From Corynebacterium comes (lineage in GTDB: Bacteria; Actinomycetota; Actinomycetes; Mycobacteriales; Mycobacteriaceae): a stretch of DNA of 64,000 bases. This document shows, piece after piece, positions 12,871-21,371 of the stretch. Below the pieces are notes generated by a model, which made no database searches, was not told the DNA's origin, and saw only the letters and a program-made list of their open reading frames with translations. The position numbers and the translations under genes are program-made. The stretch covers positions 2,666,001 to 2,730,000 of the forward strand of contig NZ_CP046453.1 of the NCBI RefSeq assembly GCF_009734405.1, in the 5' to 3' direction. The first letter of the stretch is position 1, and every line of letters starts with the position of its first letter.

Positions 12871-12986
12871 GTCGTGGGTCTCGCTTTCTGACGAAAATGG
12901 TCACGAAACTTCAGTGTCTTAACCCACAGCCTACGGCGATATCCACCCGCCCGCCGCCCACTCGAGAAGCATTTCCCCATGCGAAA

Positions 12987-13027
12987 GGCCCGTCCGGGCA
13001 CAGTTGGTCACGGTGTCCGGCCGGGCC
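12987..13027 (-). terminator. Terminator downstream of the thioredoxin gene
   Basis: GC-rich arms 12987-13000 and 13014-13027 pair at 12 of 14 positions around a 13-nt loop. On the minus strand the stem is followed by TTTC. It lies 17 bp past the thioredoxin stop. Confidence 0.65.
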
Positions 13028-13043
13028 TCGGGATACCTGGTGG

Positions 13044-13427
13044 CTACTGGCCCTCGGCGTCCCGAGCAGCGTTGGCCTCAGCGACCTCCCGACGGACATC
13101 ATTCATGTCCAGGCCCTTGACCTGGCCGATCAGGTCCTCCAGGGCAGCCGGGGGCAGAGCGCCGGCATCGCGGTAGACCATGATGCCGTCCCGGAAGATC
13201 ATCAGGGTCGGAATCGACTGGATCTGCAGCGCTGCGGCGAGGGACTGATGTGCCTCGGTGTCCAGCTTTGCGAAGGTGGCGTCCTGGTGCTTCTCGGAGG
13301 CCGCCTCGTAGGTCGGGGCGAAGGCACGGCAGGGACCGCACCAGGATGCCCAGGCGTCGACGAGGACGATGCCCTCACCGGTGACGGTCTCTTCGAAGGT
13401 GGTCTCAGTCACGTCGATGGTTGCCAA
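13044..13427 (-). CDS. trx: Thioredoxin
   Basis: A 127-aa thioredoxin-fold protein with active site W29-CGPC-33 (LVDAWASWCGPCRAFAP) and the cis-proline loop IQSIPTLMIF, hence a dithiol oxidoreductase. A roughly 25-residue charged extension beyond the usual 105-110 aa ends in EVAEANAARDAEGQ. It has no signal peptide, so it is cytoplasmic. It diverges from the copper-handling genes across a 143-bp gap and has its own terminator. Which reductant partner it uses cannot be seen here. Confidence 0.93.
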   Translation of the reverse strand: MATIDVTETTFEETVTGEGIVLVDAWASWCGPCRAFAPTYEAASEKHQDATFAKLDTEAHQSLAAALQIQSIPTLMIFRDGIMVYRDAGALPPAALEDLIGQVKGLDMNDVRREVAEANAARDAEGQ

Positions 13428-13570
13428 GGGGTTCTCCTGATTCGTGGTTTTGTATGGTCATATAAAGATCCGCGTTCCTATGCGGCTTCGTTCAGCTCAA
13501 CCCTACCTGGCTGTCCCCTATTCCCACTCGCCTGCGATAGAGGATGTCAAGGCCCGGTGAAAGGATCCCC

Positions 13571-13777
13571 ATGATCAAGCATTACGTCATTGAAGGCATG
13601 ACCTCTGACCATTCCCGCACCTCAGTGGAGAATGAGATCAGCGATCTCCCAGGCACCCAGGGAGTGGAGGTGAATCTGGTGGCCGGCACCGTGTCCGTCA
13701 CCGGCGAAGGTTTCACCGACGCGGACATCGCCTTCGCGGTGGAGAACGCGGGTTACACGCTGCGCCTCGAGCACTGA
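13571..13777 (+). CDS. Heavy-metal-associated domain protein lacking the CxxC motif
   Basis: A 68-aa protein starting at ATG 13571 after GAAAGGA; an upstream in-frame ATG at 13544 is less likely. The whole length aligns with the HMA fold of the CopZ paralogue 76 bp downstream (VEGMT...; GTVSV.GEGFTD; AVENAGYTL). The metal-binding loop is GMTSDHS instead of GMTCGHC, and the protein has no cysteine at all. It cannot bind Cu(I) through the normal bis-cysteine site. It may be a decayed or repurposed duplicate, for example a decoy, dimer partner or His-dependent binder. Confidence 0.8.
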   Translation: MIKHYVIEGMTSDHSRTSVENEISDLPGTQGVEVNLVAGTVSVTGEGFTDADIAFAVENAGYTLRLEH

Positions 13778-13787
13778 CCCCTTGTCG

Positions 13788-13806
13788 CATACCCCGTAGG
13801 GGCATA
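13788..13806 (+). promoter_or_regulatory. CsoR-type copper operator upstream of copZ
   Basis: ATACCCC-GTA-GGGGCAT (13789-13805) is a near-perfect G/C-tract dyad of the kind bound by the copper-sensing repressor CsoR. It lies between the cysteine-less HMA gene and copZ, about 47 bp before the copZ start, so copZ probably has its own copper-inducible promoter. Confidence 0.75.
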
Positions 13807-13852
13807 CGATCGGACTTCAGGAAGCATCTGACACCCGAAGGGAGCCGGTCAC

Positions 13853-14059
13853 ATGGCCGACATCACCAAGAACTACCAGGTCGAGGGCATGACCTGCGGA
13901 CACTGCGAGAAGTCCGTACAGGAGGAGATCGGTGAGATCTTCGGCGTCACCGACGTCCAGGCATCTCACGAGTCCGGCACCGTCAGCGTCTCCGGCGCCG
14001 GATTCACCGACGAGCAGGTCGCGGAAGCGGTGGAGGAGGCCGGCTACTCCCTCAAGTAG
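13853..14059 (+). CDS. copZ: CopZ-like copper chaperone
   Basis: A 68-aa single HMA domain with the canonical Cu(I) site [11 protein letters not shown], a beta-alpha-beta-beta-alpha-beta pattern, and the closing VEEAGYSLK. Such proteins carry Cu(I) to the exporting ATPase encoded next. The start follows AAGGGAG. It lies between two CsoR-type operators and is followed by its own hairpin terminator, so it is probably transcribed separately from the ATPase but under the same repressor. Confidence 0.92.
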   Translation: MADITKNYQVEGMTCGHCEKSVQEEIGEIFGVTDVQASHESGTVSVSGAGFTDEQVAEAVEEAGYSLK

Positions 14060-14073
14060 CCGCAGGCCCTCAA

Positions 14074-14103
14074 GGCCCGGCACCCCGCCAGGGGTGGCGG
14101 GCC
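14074..14103 (+). terminator. Terminator after copZ
   Basis: GGCCCGGCACCCC pairs with 14091-14103 (one mismatch) around a GCCA loop, followed by TTCC. It lies 15 bp after the copZ stop. Confidence 0.75.
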
Positions 14104-14128
14104 TTCCGCGTCCCTGCCCCATTGCCGA

Positions 14129-14145
14129 ATACCCCCATGGGGTAT
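14129..14145 (+). promoter_or_regulatory. CsoR-type copper operator upstream of copA
   Basis: ATACCCCCATGGGGTAT has perfect 7-bp arms around a 3-nt centre, the classic CsoR site. It lies 34 bp before the ATPase start, where bound repressor would block the promoter. The csoR gene itself is not in the window. Confidence 0.85.
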
Positions 14146-14178
14146 ATCCTCGAGAGTGGAGAAAGGACTGCTGCCGCC

Positions 14179-16452
14179 ATGACACAGACACAGCCAGCCG
14201 TCGACCTCATCAAGGTCGACCTCGGAGTGACGGGCATGACCTGCACGTCATGCTCGGCGCGCGTCGAGCGCAAACTCAACAAGGTCGAAGGGGTGGAGGC
14301 CACCGTCAACTTCGCCACGGAGTCGGCGAGCATCTCCTACGATCCCGGCAAGGTGGACGCCGATTCCCTCATCGAGGTGGTCCGGGGCGCAGGTTACGAC
14401 GCCTTCCGGCTGGTCGACGAGGCCGCGGCGGAGACAGAGACGACCGAGGGGGCGTCGATAAGCGAGGACCCGCACGAGGCCGCCCGTCGGCGCGAGGCCG
14501 CGGACCTGAAGCACCGCCTGATCATCTCCGCCCTCCTCACCGTGCCCATCACGTTGCTGAGCATGATTCCGGCACTCCAGTTCACCAACTGGCAGTGGGC
14601 GGTGCTGACTATGGCCACGCCGGTCTTCTTCTGGGGCGGTGCGCCTTTCCACCGTGCGACCTTCATCAACCTGCGTCATGGATCGTTCACCATGGACACC
14701 CTCATCACGCTGGGCACCTCCGCGGCCTACCTGTGGAGCCTCTGGGCGCTGTTCATCGGAAACGCCGGGCATCCGGGCATGACCATGGAAATGCACCTGT
14801 TCCCGTCCGGCACCTCGATGGACGACATCTACCTTGAGACCACGGCCGTGGTGATCAGCTTCCTGCTCCTCGGCCGCTGGTTCGAGACGAAGGCCAAGGG
14901 CCAGTCCTCCGAGGCGCTGCACAGGCTGCTCGACATGGGAGCCAAGGACGCCGCCGTGCTTCGCGACGGCCGCGAGGTCCGTGTCCCCGCCAGCCGGCTG
15001 CGGGTGGGAGACGTGTTCATCGTGCGTCCGGGCGAGAAGATCGCGACGGACGGCCGGGTGATCGAGGGTTCTTCCGCTGTGGATCAGTCGATGCTCACCG
15101 GCGAATCGGTGCCGGTGGAGGTGACCACAGGCTCATCGGTGACGGGGGCGACGATCAACGCCTCCGGCCGCCTGCTGGTGGAGGTCACCCGCACCGGAGC
15201 CGACACCACGCTGGCGCAGATGGCCCGCCTGGTCACTGACGCACAGTCCAGGAAGGCCCCCGTCCAACGCCTGGTGGACCGGATCTCACAGGTGTTCGTA
15301 CCCACGGTCATCGTCATCTCGCTGATCACACTGGCCGTGCACCTGGCCACCGGATCCGGTCTCGCACCCGCCTTCACGGCCGCAGTCGCCGTCCTCATCA
15401 TCGCCTGCCCGTGCGCCCTGGGCCTGGCCACGCCCACCGCGCTGCTGGTGGGCACAGGTCGCGGAGCCCAGCTGGGCCTGCTGATCAAGGGCCCGGAGAT
15501 CCTCGAGTCGACCCGACGGGTGGACACCATCGTCATGGACAAGACCGGCACCGTCACCGAGGGCGTCATGTCCGTGTCCGCCATCGACGCGGCGGAGGGC
15601 TTCGACCCGCTCGACGTCCTGGCGAAGGCGGCGGCCGTGGAGGCCGCCTCCGAGCATCCCATCGCCCGGGCGGTGGTGCGCAGGGCAGAGAAGGAGACGG
15701 CTGTCCCTGAAGTCAACGACTTCCAGAACCTCGCCGGCCTGGGTGTGACCGGCACCGTCGACGGACAGACCGTACTCGTGGGCCGCCCCGCGGGCTCGCT
15801 GCCGGCCCGCCTGCAGGAGGCTGTCGATCAGGCGCAGAGTCAGGGCGGGACGCCGATCGTCGTGTCGGTCGGAGGAGTGGTGGCCGCAGTGATCACCGTG
15901 CGTGACACCGTGAAGGCCACCTCCGCGGAAGCGGTCGCCGAACTACGCCGGCTGGGACTGACACCGATGCTGCTCACCGGCGACAACACCGGCGCCGCCA
16001 GGGCGGTCGCCGGCGAGGTCGGCATCAACCCCGCGGACGTCATCGCCGAGGTGATGCCGGACGACAAGGTCGCGGTCGTCGAGAGGCTCCAGCAGGAGGG
16101 CCGCACCGTCGCGATGGTCGGTGACGGCGTCAACGACGCCGCCGCGCTGGCCCAGGCAGACCTCGGCCTGGCCATGGGGGCAGGCACGGACGTGGCGATC
16201 GAAGCCTCCGACATCACGCTGATGAACAACGACCTGCGTTCCGCGGTCGACGCCATCCGCCTGTCCCGCCGCACGCTGCGCACCATCAAGGGCAACCTCT
16301 TCTGGGCCTTCGCCTACAACGTCGTGCTCATCCCCGTCGCGGCGCTCGGTCTGCTCAACCCGATGCTGGCCGGCATCGCGATGGCCTTCTCCTCGGTCTT
16401 CGTGGTGTCGAACTCCCTGCGCCTGCGCAGGTTTCGTTCGCTGCACCGGTGA
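14179..16452 (+). CDS. copA: Cu(I)-exporting P1B-type ATPase
   Basis: 757 aa from ATG 14179 (GAAAGGA upstream). An N-terminal HMA domain carries GMTCTSC (C22, C25). It is followed by eight predicted membrane segments, the actuator TGES loop ([11 protein letters not shown]), the membrane CPC motif C410-P-C412, phosphorylation D454 in [17 protein letters not shown] with the P1B signature HP, and the hinge [10 protein letters not shown]. The last helices carry FAYNVVLIP and [13 protein letters not shown], the YN and MxxSS pattern of Cu(I) (P1B-1) pumps. It exports cytoplasmic copper, and the upstream CsoR-type box implies copper induction. Confidence 0.95.
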   Translation: MTQTQPAVDLIKVDLGVTGMTCTSCSARVERKLNKVEGVEATVNFATESASISYDPGKVDADSLIEVVRGAGYDAFRLVDEAAAETETTEGASISEDPHEAARRREAADLKHRLIISALLTVPITLLSMIPALQFTNWQWAVLTMATPVFFWGGAPFHRATFINLRHGSFTMDTLITLGTSAAYLWSLWALFIGNAGHPGMTMEMHLFPSGTSMDDIYLETTAVVISFLLLGRWFETKAKGQSSEALHRLLDMGAKDAAVLRDGREVRVPASRLRVGDVFIVRPGEKIATDGRVIEGSSAVDQSMLTGESVPVEVTTGSSVTGATINASGRLLVEVTRTGADTTLAQMARLVTDAQSRKAPVQRLVDRISQVFVPTVIVISLITLAVHLATGSGLAPAFTAAVAVLIIACPCALGLATPTALLVGTGRGAQLGLLIKGPEILESTRRVDTIVMDKTGTVTEGVMSVSAIDAAEGFDPLDVLAKAAAVEAASEHPIARAVVRRAEKETAVPEVNDFQNLAGLGVTGTVDGQTVLVGRPAGSLPARLQEAVDQAQSQGGTPIVVSVGGVVAAVITVRDTVKATSAEAVAELRRLGLTPMLLTGDNTGAARAVAGEVGINPADVIAEVMPDDKVAVVERLQQEGRTVAMVGDGVNDAAALAQADLGLAMGAGTDVAIEASDITLMNNDLRSAVDAIRLSRRTLRTIKGNLFWAFAYNVVLIPVAALGLLNPMLAGIAMAFSSVFVVSNSLRLRRFRSLHR

Positions 16453-16496
16453 TCTTTCCCGGGCCGGGCGCCTGTACCAGGGTTTAGGATCAATCC

Positions 16497-17837
16497 ATGA
16501 ACCAAGAACTGACCAGGAATCAACGGCTCGACAGGTTGCCGGTCACCGGCAGGCACCGGCGACTGGTCGTCGGATCAGGCATCGGCTGGGCCCTCGACGC
16601 CATGGACGTGGGCCTCGTCTCCTTCATCATGGCGGCGCTCGCCGTCCACTGGGGGCTCACCCCCACTGAGACGTCATGGCTCGGTTCCATCGGTTTCGTC
16701 GGAATGGCCCTGGGCGCGACCTTCGGCGGACTGCTCGCCGACAGGGTCGGCCGCCGCCAGGTCTTCGCCCTCACGCTGCTCGTCTACGGCCTGGCCACCG
16801 GCGCCTCCGCACTGGCCACCGGCCTGGGGATGCTCATCGCCCTGCGTTTCATCGTCGGACTCGGCCTGGGCGCGGAACTCCCCGTCGCCTCCACCCTCGT
16901 CTCCGAGTTCGCGCCACGCCGGGTCCGTGGCCGCATGGTCGTCATCCTCGAAGCTTTCTGGGCGGTGGGCTGGATCGCCGCAGCCCTGATCGGCACGTTC
17001 GTGGTCACCGCCGACGACAACGGCTGGCGTTGGGCGTTGGCGATCGGCATGGTCCCGACGTTGTACGCCATCTACGTCCGCAAGGGCCTGCCCGAATCCG
17101 TCCGCTTCCTGGAGGACAAGGGCCGGCATGAGGAGGCGGAGAAGGTCGTGGCCTCCTTCGAGGCGGAGGTCCGGCAAGCCGAACTCGAGCGTATCGACGC
17201 CGCCGAACAGCAACGCCTCCGTGAAGTTCCCCGCGAGGACCTCGAAGACTCCACCTCCATCTGGGACAGGTCACTGCGCAGACGCACCGCCGCGCTGTGG
17301 ATCGTGTGGTTCTGCGTGAACCTCGCCTACTACGGCGCCTTCATCTGGATCCCGTCCCTGCTGGTGGCCGACGGCTTCTCCCTGGTGCGGTCCTTCCAGT
17401 TCACGCTCATCATCACCCTCGCCCAGCTGCCCGGTTACGCGGTGGCGGCGTGGCTCATCGAAGCCTGGGGACGCCGCAAGACCCTGGCGACGTTCCTCCT
17501 GGGTTCGGCGGCCTCCGCCCTGTTTTTCGGCACCGCGTCCACCGAGACGACGATCATCCTCGCCGGTTGCCTGTTGTCCTTCTTCAACCTGGGTGCCTGG
17601 GGTGCGCTGTACGCGATCGGCCCGGAGCTCTACCCTTCCCATGTCCGCGGTGCGGGCACGGGCGCTGCGGCCGGCTTCGGCCGCATCGCGTCGATCATCG
17701 CCCCACTGATCGTTCCCCCGATCCTGGCCTTCGGCGACTCCATCGCGCTGTTCAGCGTCTTCTCGGCCGCATTCCTGCTCGCCGCCCTTGCCGCACTCAC
17801 CCTCCCCGAGCAGCGCGGCAAAGTTCTCGACGCCTGA
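16497..17837 (+). CDS. MFS transporter, NiaP/sugar-porter-like
   Basis: A 446-aa protein with 12 predicted membrane helices and a long central cytoplasmic loop (about 200-255). The start IGWALDAMDVGLVSFIMAAL, the motif GLLADRVGRRQVF after helix 2, and RFIVGLGLGAELPVAS with PRRVRGRMV fit the NiaP (nicotinate) and aromatic-acid porter branch of the major facilitator superfamily. The substrate is therefore probably a small carboxylate, but context gives no help. It starts 44 bp after copA and may be read through from it, though nothing suggests a copper role. Confidence 0.82.
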   Translation: MNQELTRNQRLDRLPVTGRHRRLVVGSGIGWALDAMDVGLVSFIMAALAVHWGLTPTETSWLGSIGFVGMALGATFGGLLADRVGRRQVFALTLLVYGLATGASALATGLGMLIALRFIVGLGLGAELPVASTLVSEFAPRRVRGRMVVILEAFWAVGWIAAALIGTFVVTADDNGWRWALAIGMVPTLYAIYVRKGLPESVRFLEDKGRHEEAEKVVASFEAEVRQAELERIDAAEQQRLREVPREDLEDSTSIWDRSLRRRTAALWIVWFCVNLAYYGAFIWIPSLLVADGFSLVRSFQFTLIITLAQLPGYAVAAWLIEAWGRRKTLATFLLGSAASALFFGTASTETTIILAGCLLSFFNLGAWGALYAIGPELYPSHVRGAGTGAAAGFGRIASIIAPLIVPPILAFGDSIALFSVFSAAFLLAALAALTLPEQRGKVLDA

Positions 17838-17849
17838 TTCCCTCAGGCG
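17831..17849. terminator. Short bidirectional hairpin spanning two stop codons
   Basis: CGCCTGA-TTCCC-TCAGGCG is a perfect 7-bp stem. Its arms contain the TGA of the plus-strand transporter and the stop (TCA in plus orientation) of the convergent 56-aa gene. It is small but placed to work as a shared terminator. Confidence 0.5.
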
Positions 17850-18013
17850 AGGGAGAGCATTCCCGCGAGCCTGCCCAGGAGACTGGGCTTGCGATCGTGG
17901 GTGAAGTCTTCGAGGCTGCGCGGGACGGCCAGGATCGTGGCACGCTCGGTGCGCTCAACGCGGATGGTGTTGTTGAACGCCGTGGTGTGGGGGTTGAACT
18001 CTCTACAGGTCAT
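17843..18013 (-). CDS. Small hypothetical protein (56 aa)
   Basis: It starts at ATG 18011-18013, preceded by a strong AAGGAGG six bases upstream; a longer frame to 18151 lacks a ribosome site. The product begins MTCREFNPHTTAFNNTIRVE and ends KPSLLGRLAGMLSLA, which could form a short amphipathic helix. It has no membrane segment, no Cys pair and no family I recognise. It stands alone, convergent with the MFS gene and facing a 377-bp regulatory gap. Real expression is suggested only by the ribosome site. Confidence 0.55.
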   Translation of the reverse strand: MTCREFNPHTTAFNNTIRVERTERATILAVPRSLEDFTHDRKPSLLGRLAGMLSLA

Positions 18014-18390
18014 GATGTCCCTCCTTGGTTCGTTCTTGGTGCGCCTGAGTCTAGGAAGTTTTTGCAGGTCAGGCACCATTGGTAAGCCATGCCTTAGTAA
18101 TGCACCCCTTAAATAGGCTCTCCTAAGAATGGCAAAACCGCAGGAGGGCAACCCTTTAAGGAGTGACCTTCCTCACCCATAGGCTCCCCGCGGGGAGCCA
18201 CACCACACCTCGACCCACCCCATTCCGGGGGCACCCTCGCGCAGGGGGAAATCCCGGGGTCCACCAAGGGGTGGTCCCCATCCGGCGGTCACGGTGATAT
18301 CGATGGCCGGCGCGGCCCATGCGGTGACATAGACTGTGCTGGCGATCACAGCGACAGTCCCCCGCCCCGGCCCGCCCAAGGAGACGCCCG
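18014..18390. other. Regulatory intergenic region between the 56-aa gene and an MFS gene
   Basis: It contains a perfect 18-bp palindrome GGCTCCCCGCGGGGAGCC (18182-18199), a second hairpin near 18256-18279 (GGGGTCCACC, four-base loop, 9 of 10 paired), and a CRP/GlxR-like site at 18335-18350 overlapping a TAGACT -10 (18330-18335) in front of the MFS gene. No gene is supported inside. Confidence 0.55.
18335..18350 (+). promoter_or_regulatory. GlxR (CRP-family)-like site before the MFS gene
   Basis: TGTGC-TGGCGA-TCACA matches the TGTGA-N6-TCACA half-sites at 9 of 10 positions. It begins on the last base of a candidate -10 (TAGACT), a position from which it would be expected to repress. Sequence match only. 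Confidence 0.5.
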
Positions 18391-19572
18391 ATGACGGTTC
18401 CCGACCCCCGCGCCTGGCTCCGGGTCGGGCTGGGCATGGCCACCATCGCCTTCGGCGCCAACCTCTTCGCGCCCTTACTGCCGGCCTACCGGCTGCACGC
18501 GGGCCTGAGCCAGTCACAGGTGACCTTCCTGCTCGCGATCTACGTGCTCGGGCTCATGCCCGCGCTGCTCGTCGGCGGGCCCCTCTCCGACACCCGTGGG
18601 CGGCGAGCGCTGATCCGTCCCGCACTGGTGCTCTCCGGATTCGGATCAGTGGTTCTCGCCGCCGGAGCCTCCGGCTCCTTCCTTGCGCTCTCCCTCGGCC
18701 GCTTCATCGCCGGTGCCGCCATTGGACTGGTCATGGCGGCCGGCGCGGCATGGTTGCAGGAGCTGTCCACCGGCCCCTCGCACCTCGGGGCCCGCCGCGC
18801 GACGGTGTCCCTGTCCCTCGGGTTCGCCGGCGGGCCGCTCATGGCGGGGCTCATCGCCGAATTCCTGCCGCGGCCGGACCTGCTGCCCTACCTGGTGCAC
18901 CTGGTTCTGCTGGTGGCCGTCCTCCCCCTGGTGTGGCGCACCCCGGGTGGCGCCCCGCATGCCGACTCCCCCCGTCGCAGCTGGTTCTCCCGCAGCGTCC
19001 TGTCGCGGCACTTCCTGTGGGCCGTGGCGGCCTGGGCACCGTGGGGTTTCGGGGCGGTGAGCACCTCCTTCGCCACGCTCACCGACCTGGTCAATGATCA
19101 GCTCTCCTGGCCGGTGGCCTTCACCGGTGTGATCGCCGCAGTCACGCTGGGCACGGGCGTCCTGATCCAGCCGACGGCGACCAGCTTCGGCCGCGACCTG
19201 GTGCCGCCTGCGGTGCTCGGCCTGGGCCTGGTCGTCGCGGGGATGCTGGCGTCCGCAGCGGTGGCGTTCACCAGGTCACCCTGGCTGGTGGTACTCGCTG
19301 CGGTCCTGCTGGGAGCGGCCTACGGCGTGATGATGGTGTCCGGACTCAGGGAGGTGCAGAAGATCGCCCCACCCGAGGAGCTCGGCGCCGCCACGGCGGT
19401 GTTCTACTCCCTGACGTACGTGGGTTTCTTCGCCCCGTTCATCATGTCCTATCTGGGCCCGGTGACCGGTTACCAAACGATCTTCCTCACCGGAGCCGTC
19501 ATCGCTGCAGTGTCGATCATCCCGGTCACCCGTATCGCTGGCGGGAACGGACCCGCTTCGCGGCTTCGGTGA
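18391..19572 (+). CDS. MFS transporter
   Basis: A 393-aa, 12-helix major facilitator. Recognisable parts are FGANLFAPLLPAYRLHAGLS at the first loop, motif A GGPLSDTRGRRALI between helices 2 and 3, and AGAAIGLVMAAGAAWLQELS in helix 5. It resembles small drug or metabolite efflux members of actinobacteria. No partner gene reveals the substrate. Its 3' end overlaps a degenerate minus-strand sequence downstream of dnaB. Confidence 0.8.
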   Translation: MTVPDPRAWLRVGLGMATIAFGANLFAPLLPAYRLHAGLSQSQVTFLLAIYVLGLMPALLVGGPLSDTRGRRALIRPALVLSGFGSVVLAAGASGSFLALSLGRFIAGAAIGLVMAAGAAWLQELSTGPSHLGARRATVSLSLGFAGGPLMAGLIAEFLPRPDLLPYLVHLVLLVAVLPLVWRTPGGAPHADSPRRSWFSRSVLSRHFLWAVAAWAPWGFGAVSTSFATLTDLVNDQLSWPVAFTGVIAAVTLGTGVLIQPTATSFGRDLVPPAVLGLGLVVAGMLASAAVAFTRSPWLVVLAAVLLGAAYGVMMVSGLREVQKIAPPEELGAATAVFYSLTYVGFFAPFIMSYLGPVTGYQTIFLTGAVIAAVSIIPVTRIAGGNGPASRLR

Positions 19573-19775
19573 TGATGTCCGCGATCTCGTCATTCTTCTC
19601 CACACCCGCTTCCCTCACCGCCTACTTCAGTTCCCGGAACGCCACCCCGAAACGTCCCCGCGGGTCCTCGTCGGACTGGTTACGGTAGTCGTCGAGGATC
19701 CCCGCCCATTCCGGGTGCGCATCGATCTCAGCTCTGCCGACCGGGGTGAGGGCGGCGAGAAGCGGACTATCCGCG
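19526..19775 (-). pseudogene. Degenerate small gene downstream of dnaB
   Basis: Read on the minus strand, one frame gives GRAEIDAHPEWAGILDDYRN, QSDEDPRGRFGVAFRELK, a TAG stop at 19622-19624, then AVREAGVEKNDEIADIITEA and a final TGA at 19526. Both halves look like real acidic, helical protein and join smoothly across the stop. No start codon is visible near dnaB's end. I cannot name the family. Alternatives are a gene with a single nonsense mutation or a coincidental open frame in high-GC DNA. Confidence 0.4.
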
Positions 19776-21260
19776 CGCCATGTCCACGAAGCGGGAGAAG
19801 TGGAGTTGATGGGCGACGGTGACGGTGTCGATCGGACCACCACGGTGCTTGGCCAGGATGATGTCGGCCTCGCCCGCGCGAACGTCCTCCCGGTCCTGAG
19901 AGTCGGGGCGGTAGAGCAGCATGACCATGTCCGCATCCTGCTCCAGCGAACCGGACTCACGGAGGTCCGCCAGCTGGGGTTTCTTGTCGGTGCGAGCCTC
20001 CGGTCCACGGTTGAGCTGCGAAATCGCGATGACCGGAACGTCCAGCTCCTTGGCCAGTAGTTTGAGCTGACGCGAGAACTCGGAAACCTCCTGCTGGCGT
20101 GACTCGACACGTTTTCCGGAGCTCATCAGCTGCAGGTAGTCGAGGACAATGAGCTGGAGGTCGTGCTTCTGCTTGAGGCGACGCGCCTTGGAACGGATCT
20201 CCATCATGGTGAGGTTCGGGGAGTCATCGATGAACAACGGCGCCTCCGAGATCTGACCGGAACGGTTCGCCAGGGTCGTCCAGGCTTCGTCGCTCATCCG
20301 GCCGGAGCGCATGTCGGAGAGCTTGATGCTCGTCTCCGCGGACAACAGGCGCATCACGATCTCCGATTTGCTCATCTCCAGGGAGAAGATGGCGGACGCC
20401 TTACCGTGCTTGATCGAGGCCGAGCGCATGAAGTCCAGCGCAATAGTCGACTTGCCCACGCCGGGACGGGCGGCGATGATGATCATCTGGCCGCCGTGCA
20501 GGCCGTTGGTCAGATTGTCCAGATCCACGAAACCGGTGGGCACGCCCCGTGCCAGACCGCCGGTGTTGGCGATCTGGTCAAGCTCCTCCAGGGTGGGGGC
20601 GAGGATATCGCCGAGGATCGCATAATCCTCGGTGTCGGTCTTCTGGGCGATGGCGAAGACCTCCTGCTGGGCCATGTCGAGCACGGTGTCGACCTCAGCC
20701 CCCTCGTTGCCCTCGTAGCCGAGCTGCACCACCCGCGTTCCGGCGGCGACGAGCCTCCGCAGGATCGCCTTCTCCACGACGATCTCCGCGTAATAGCGGG
20801 CGTTCGCGGCAGTGGGCACCGAGGAAATGAGGGTGTGCAGGTACGGGGCGCCACCGACCCGCTCGAGATCGTTGTGCCGGTCCAGACGGCCGGCGACAAT
20901 GACCGGGTCGATGTCCTTGCTCTCGCCGAACAGGTCGATCATCGCGGTGTAGATCAGCTGGTGGGCCGGATGGTAGAAATCCTCCGGGCTCAGCTCACCG
21001 ATGATCTCCACGACGGTGTTGGGGCTGAGCAGCATCGCGCCGAGCACACCCTGCTCCGCCTCGCGGTCATGCGGGGGCTGCCGGTACTCCCCGAACGTGG
21101 GGGCGGAATCCCTCTTGTTCCGGTCGCGTTGGCGGCGTGGCGCGGCGTCCTTGAAGGCCTGCGTGGGCAGTCCCCCACCGCCCGTATCCTCCGGGAGGTC
21201 CGGTTCGGCCGGCGGCACATAGTCATCGTCAAAACTGGGGCCGCCGAGTCCTGAGGTCAT
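19767..21260 (-). CDS. dnaB: Replicative DNA helicase DnaB
   Basis: 497 aa from ATG 21258-21260 (an ATG at 21290 would add ten residues). It has an N-terminal domain (PPHDREAEQGVLGAMLLSP) and a RecA-like motor with Walker A ARPGVGKSTIALDFMRSASI, DYLQLM as Walker B, SQLNRG, and the arginine-finger region RESGSLEQDADMVMLLYRP. It unwinds DNA at the fork as a hexamer. There is no intein, which some actinobacterial dnaB genes carry. It lies in the conserved rpsF-ssb-rplI-dnaB order but is separated from rplI by 577 bp with a terminator and many DnaA boxes. Confidence 0.97.
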   Translation of the reverse strand: MTSGLGGPSFDDDYVPPAEPDLPEDTGGGGLPTQAFKDAAPRRQRDRNKRDSAPTFGEYRQPPHDREAEQGVLGAMLLSPNTVVEIIGELSPEDFYHPAHQLIYTAMIDLFGESKDIDPVIVAGRLDRHNDLERVGGAPYLHTLISSVPTAANARYYAEIVVEKAILRRLVAAGTRVVQLGYEGNEGAEVDTVLDMAQQEVFAIAQKTDTEDYAILGDILAPTLEELDQIANTGGLARGVPTGFVDLDNLTNGLHGGQMIIIAARPGVGKSTIALDFMRSASIKHGKASAIFSLEMSKSEIVMRLLSAETSIKLSDMRSGRMSDEAWTTLANRSGQISEAPLFIDDSPNLTMMEIRSKARRLKQKHDLQLIVLDYLQLMSSGKRVESRQQEVSEFSRQLKLLAKELDVPVIAISQLNRGPEARTDKKPQLADLRESGSLEQDADMVMLLYRPDSQDREDVRAGEADIILAKHRGGPIDTVTVAHQLHFSRFVDMARG

Positions 21261-21371
21261 GTGTTCGCGTCCGTCCTTTCCTCTGTGCACACCCCGGGAG
21301 GGGGCGTGGCCGGCTGTTCTGATCGCAGTCTATCCCCCGGAGGTGCCGGGAAGAATCCGCTCCTCAGCCGC

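Noticed and set aside
18107..18126. DtxR/IdeR iron box upstream of the 56-aa gene
   Set aside because: The TTAGG-AGAGCCTA half looks promising, but only about 12 of 19 consensus positions match.
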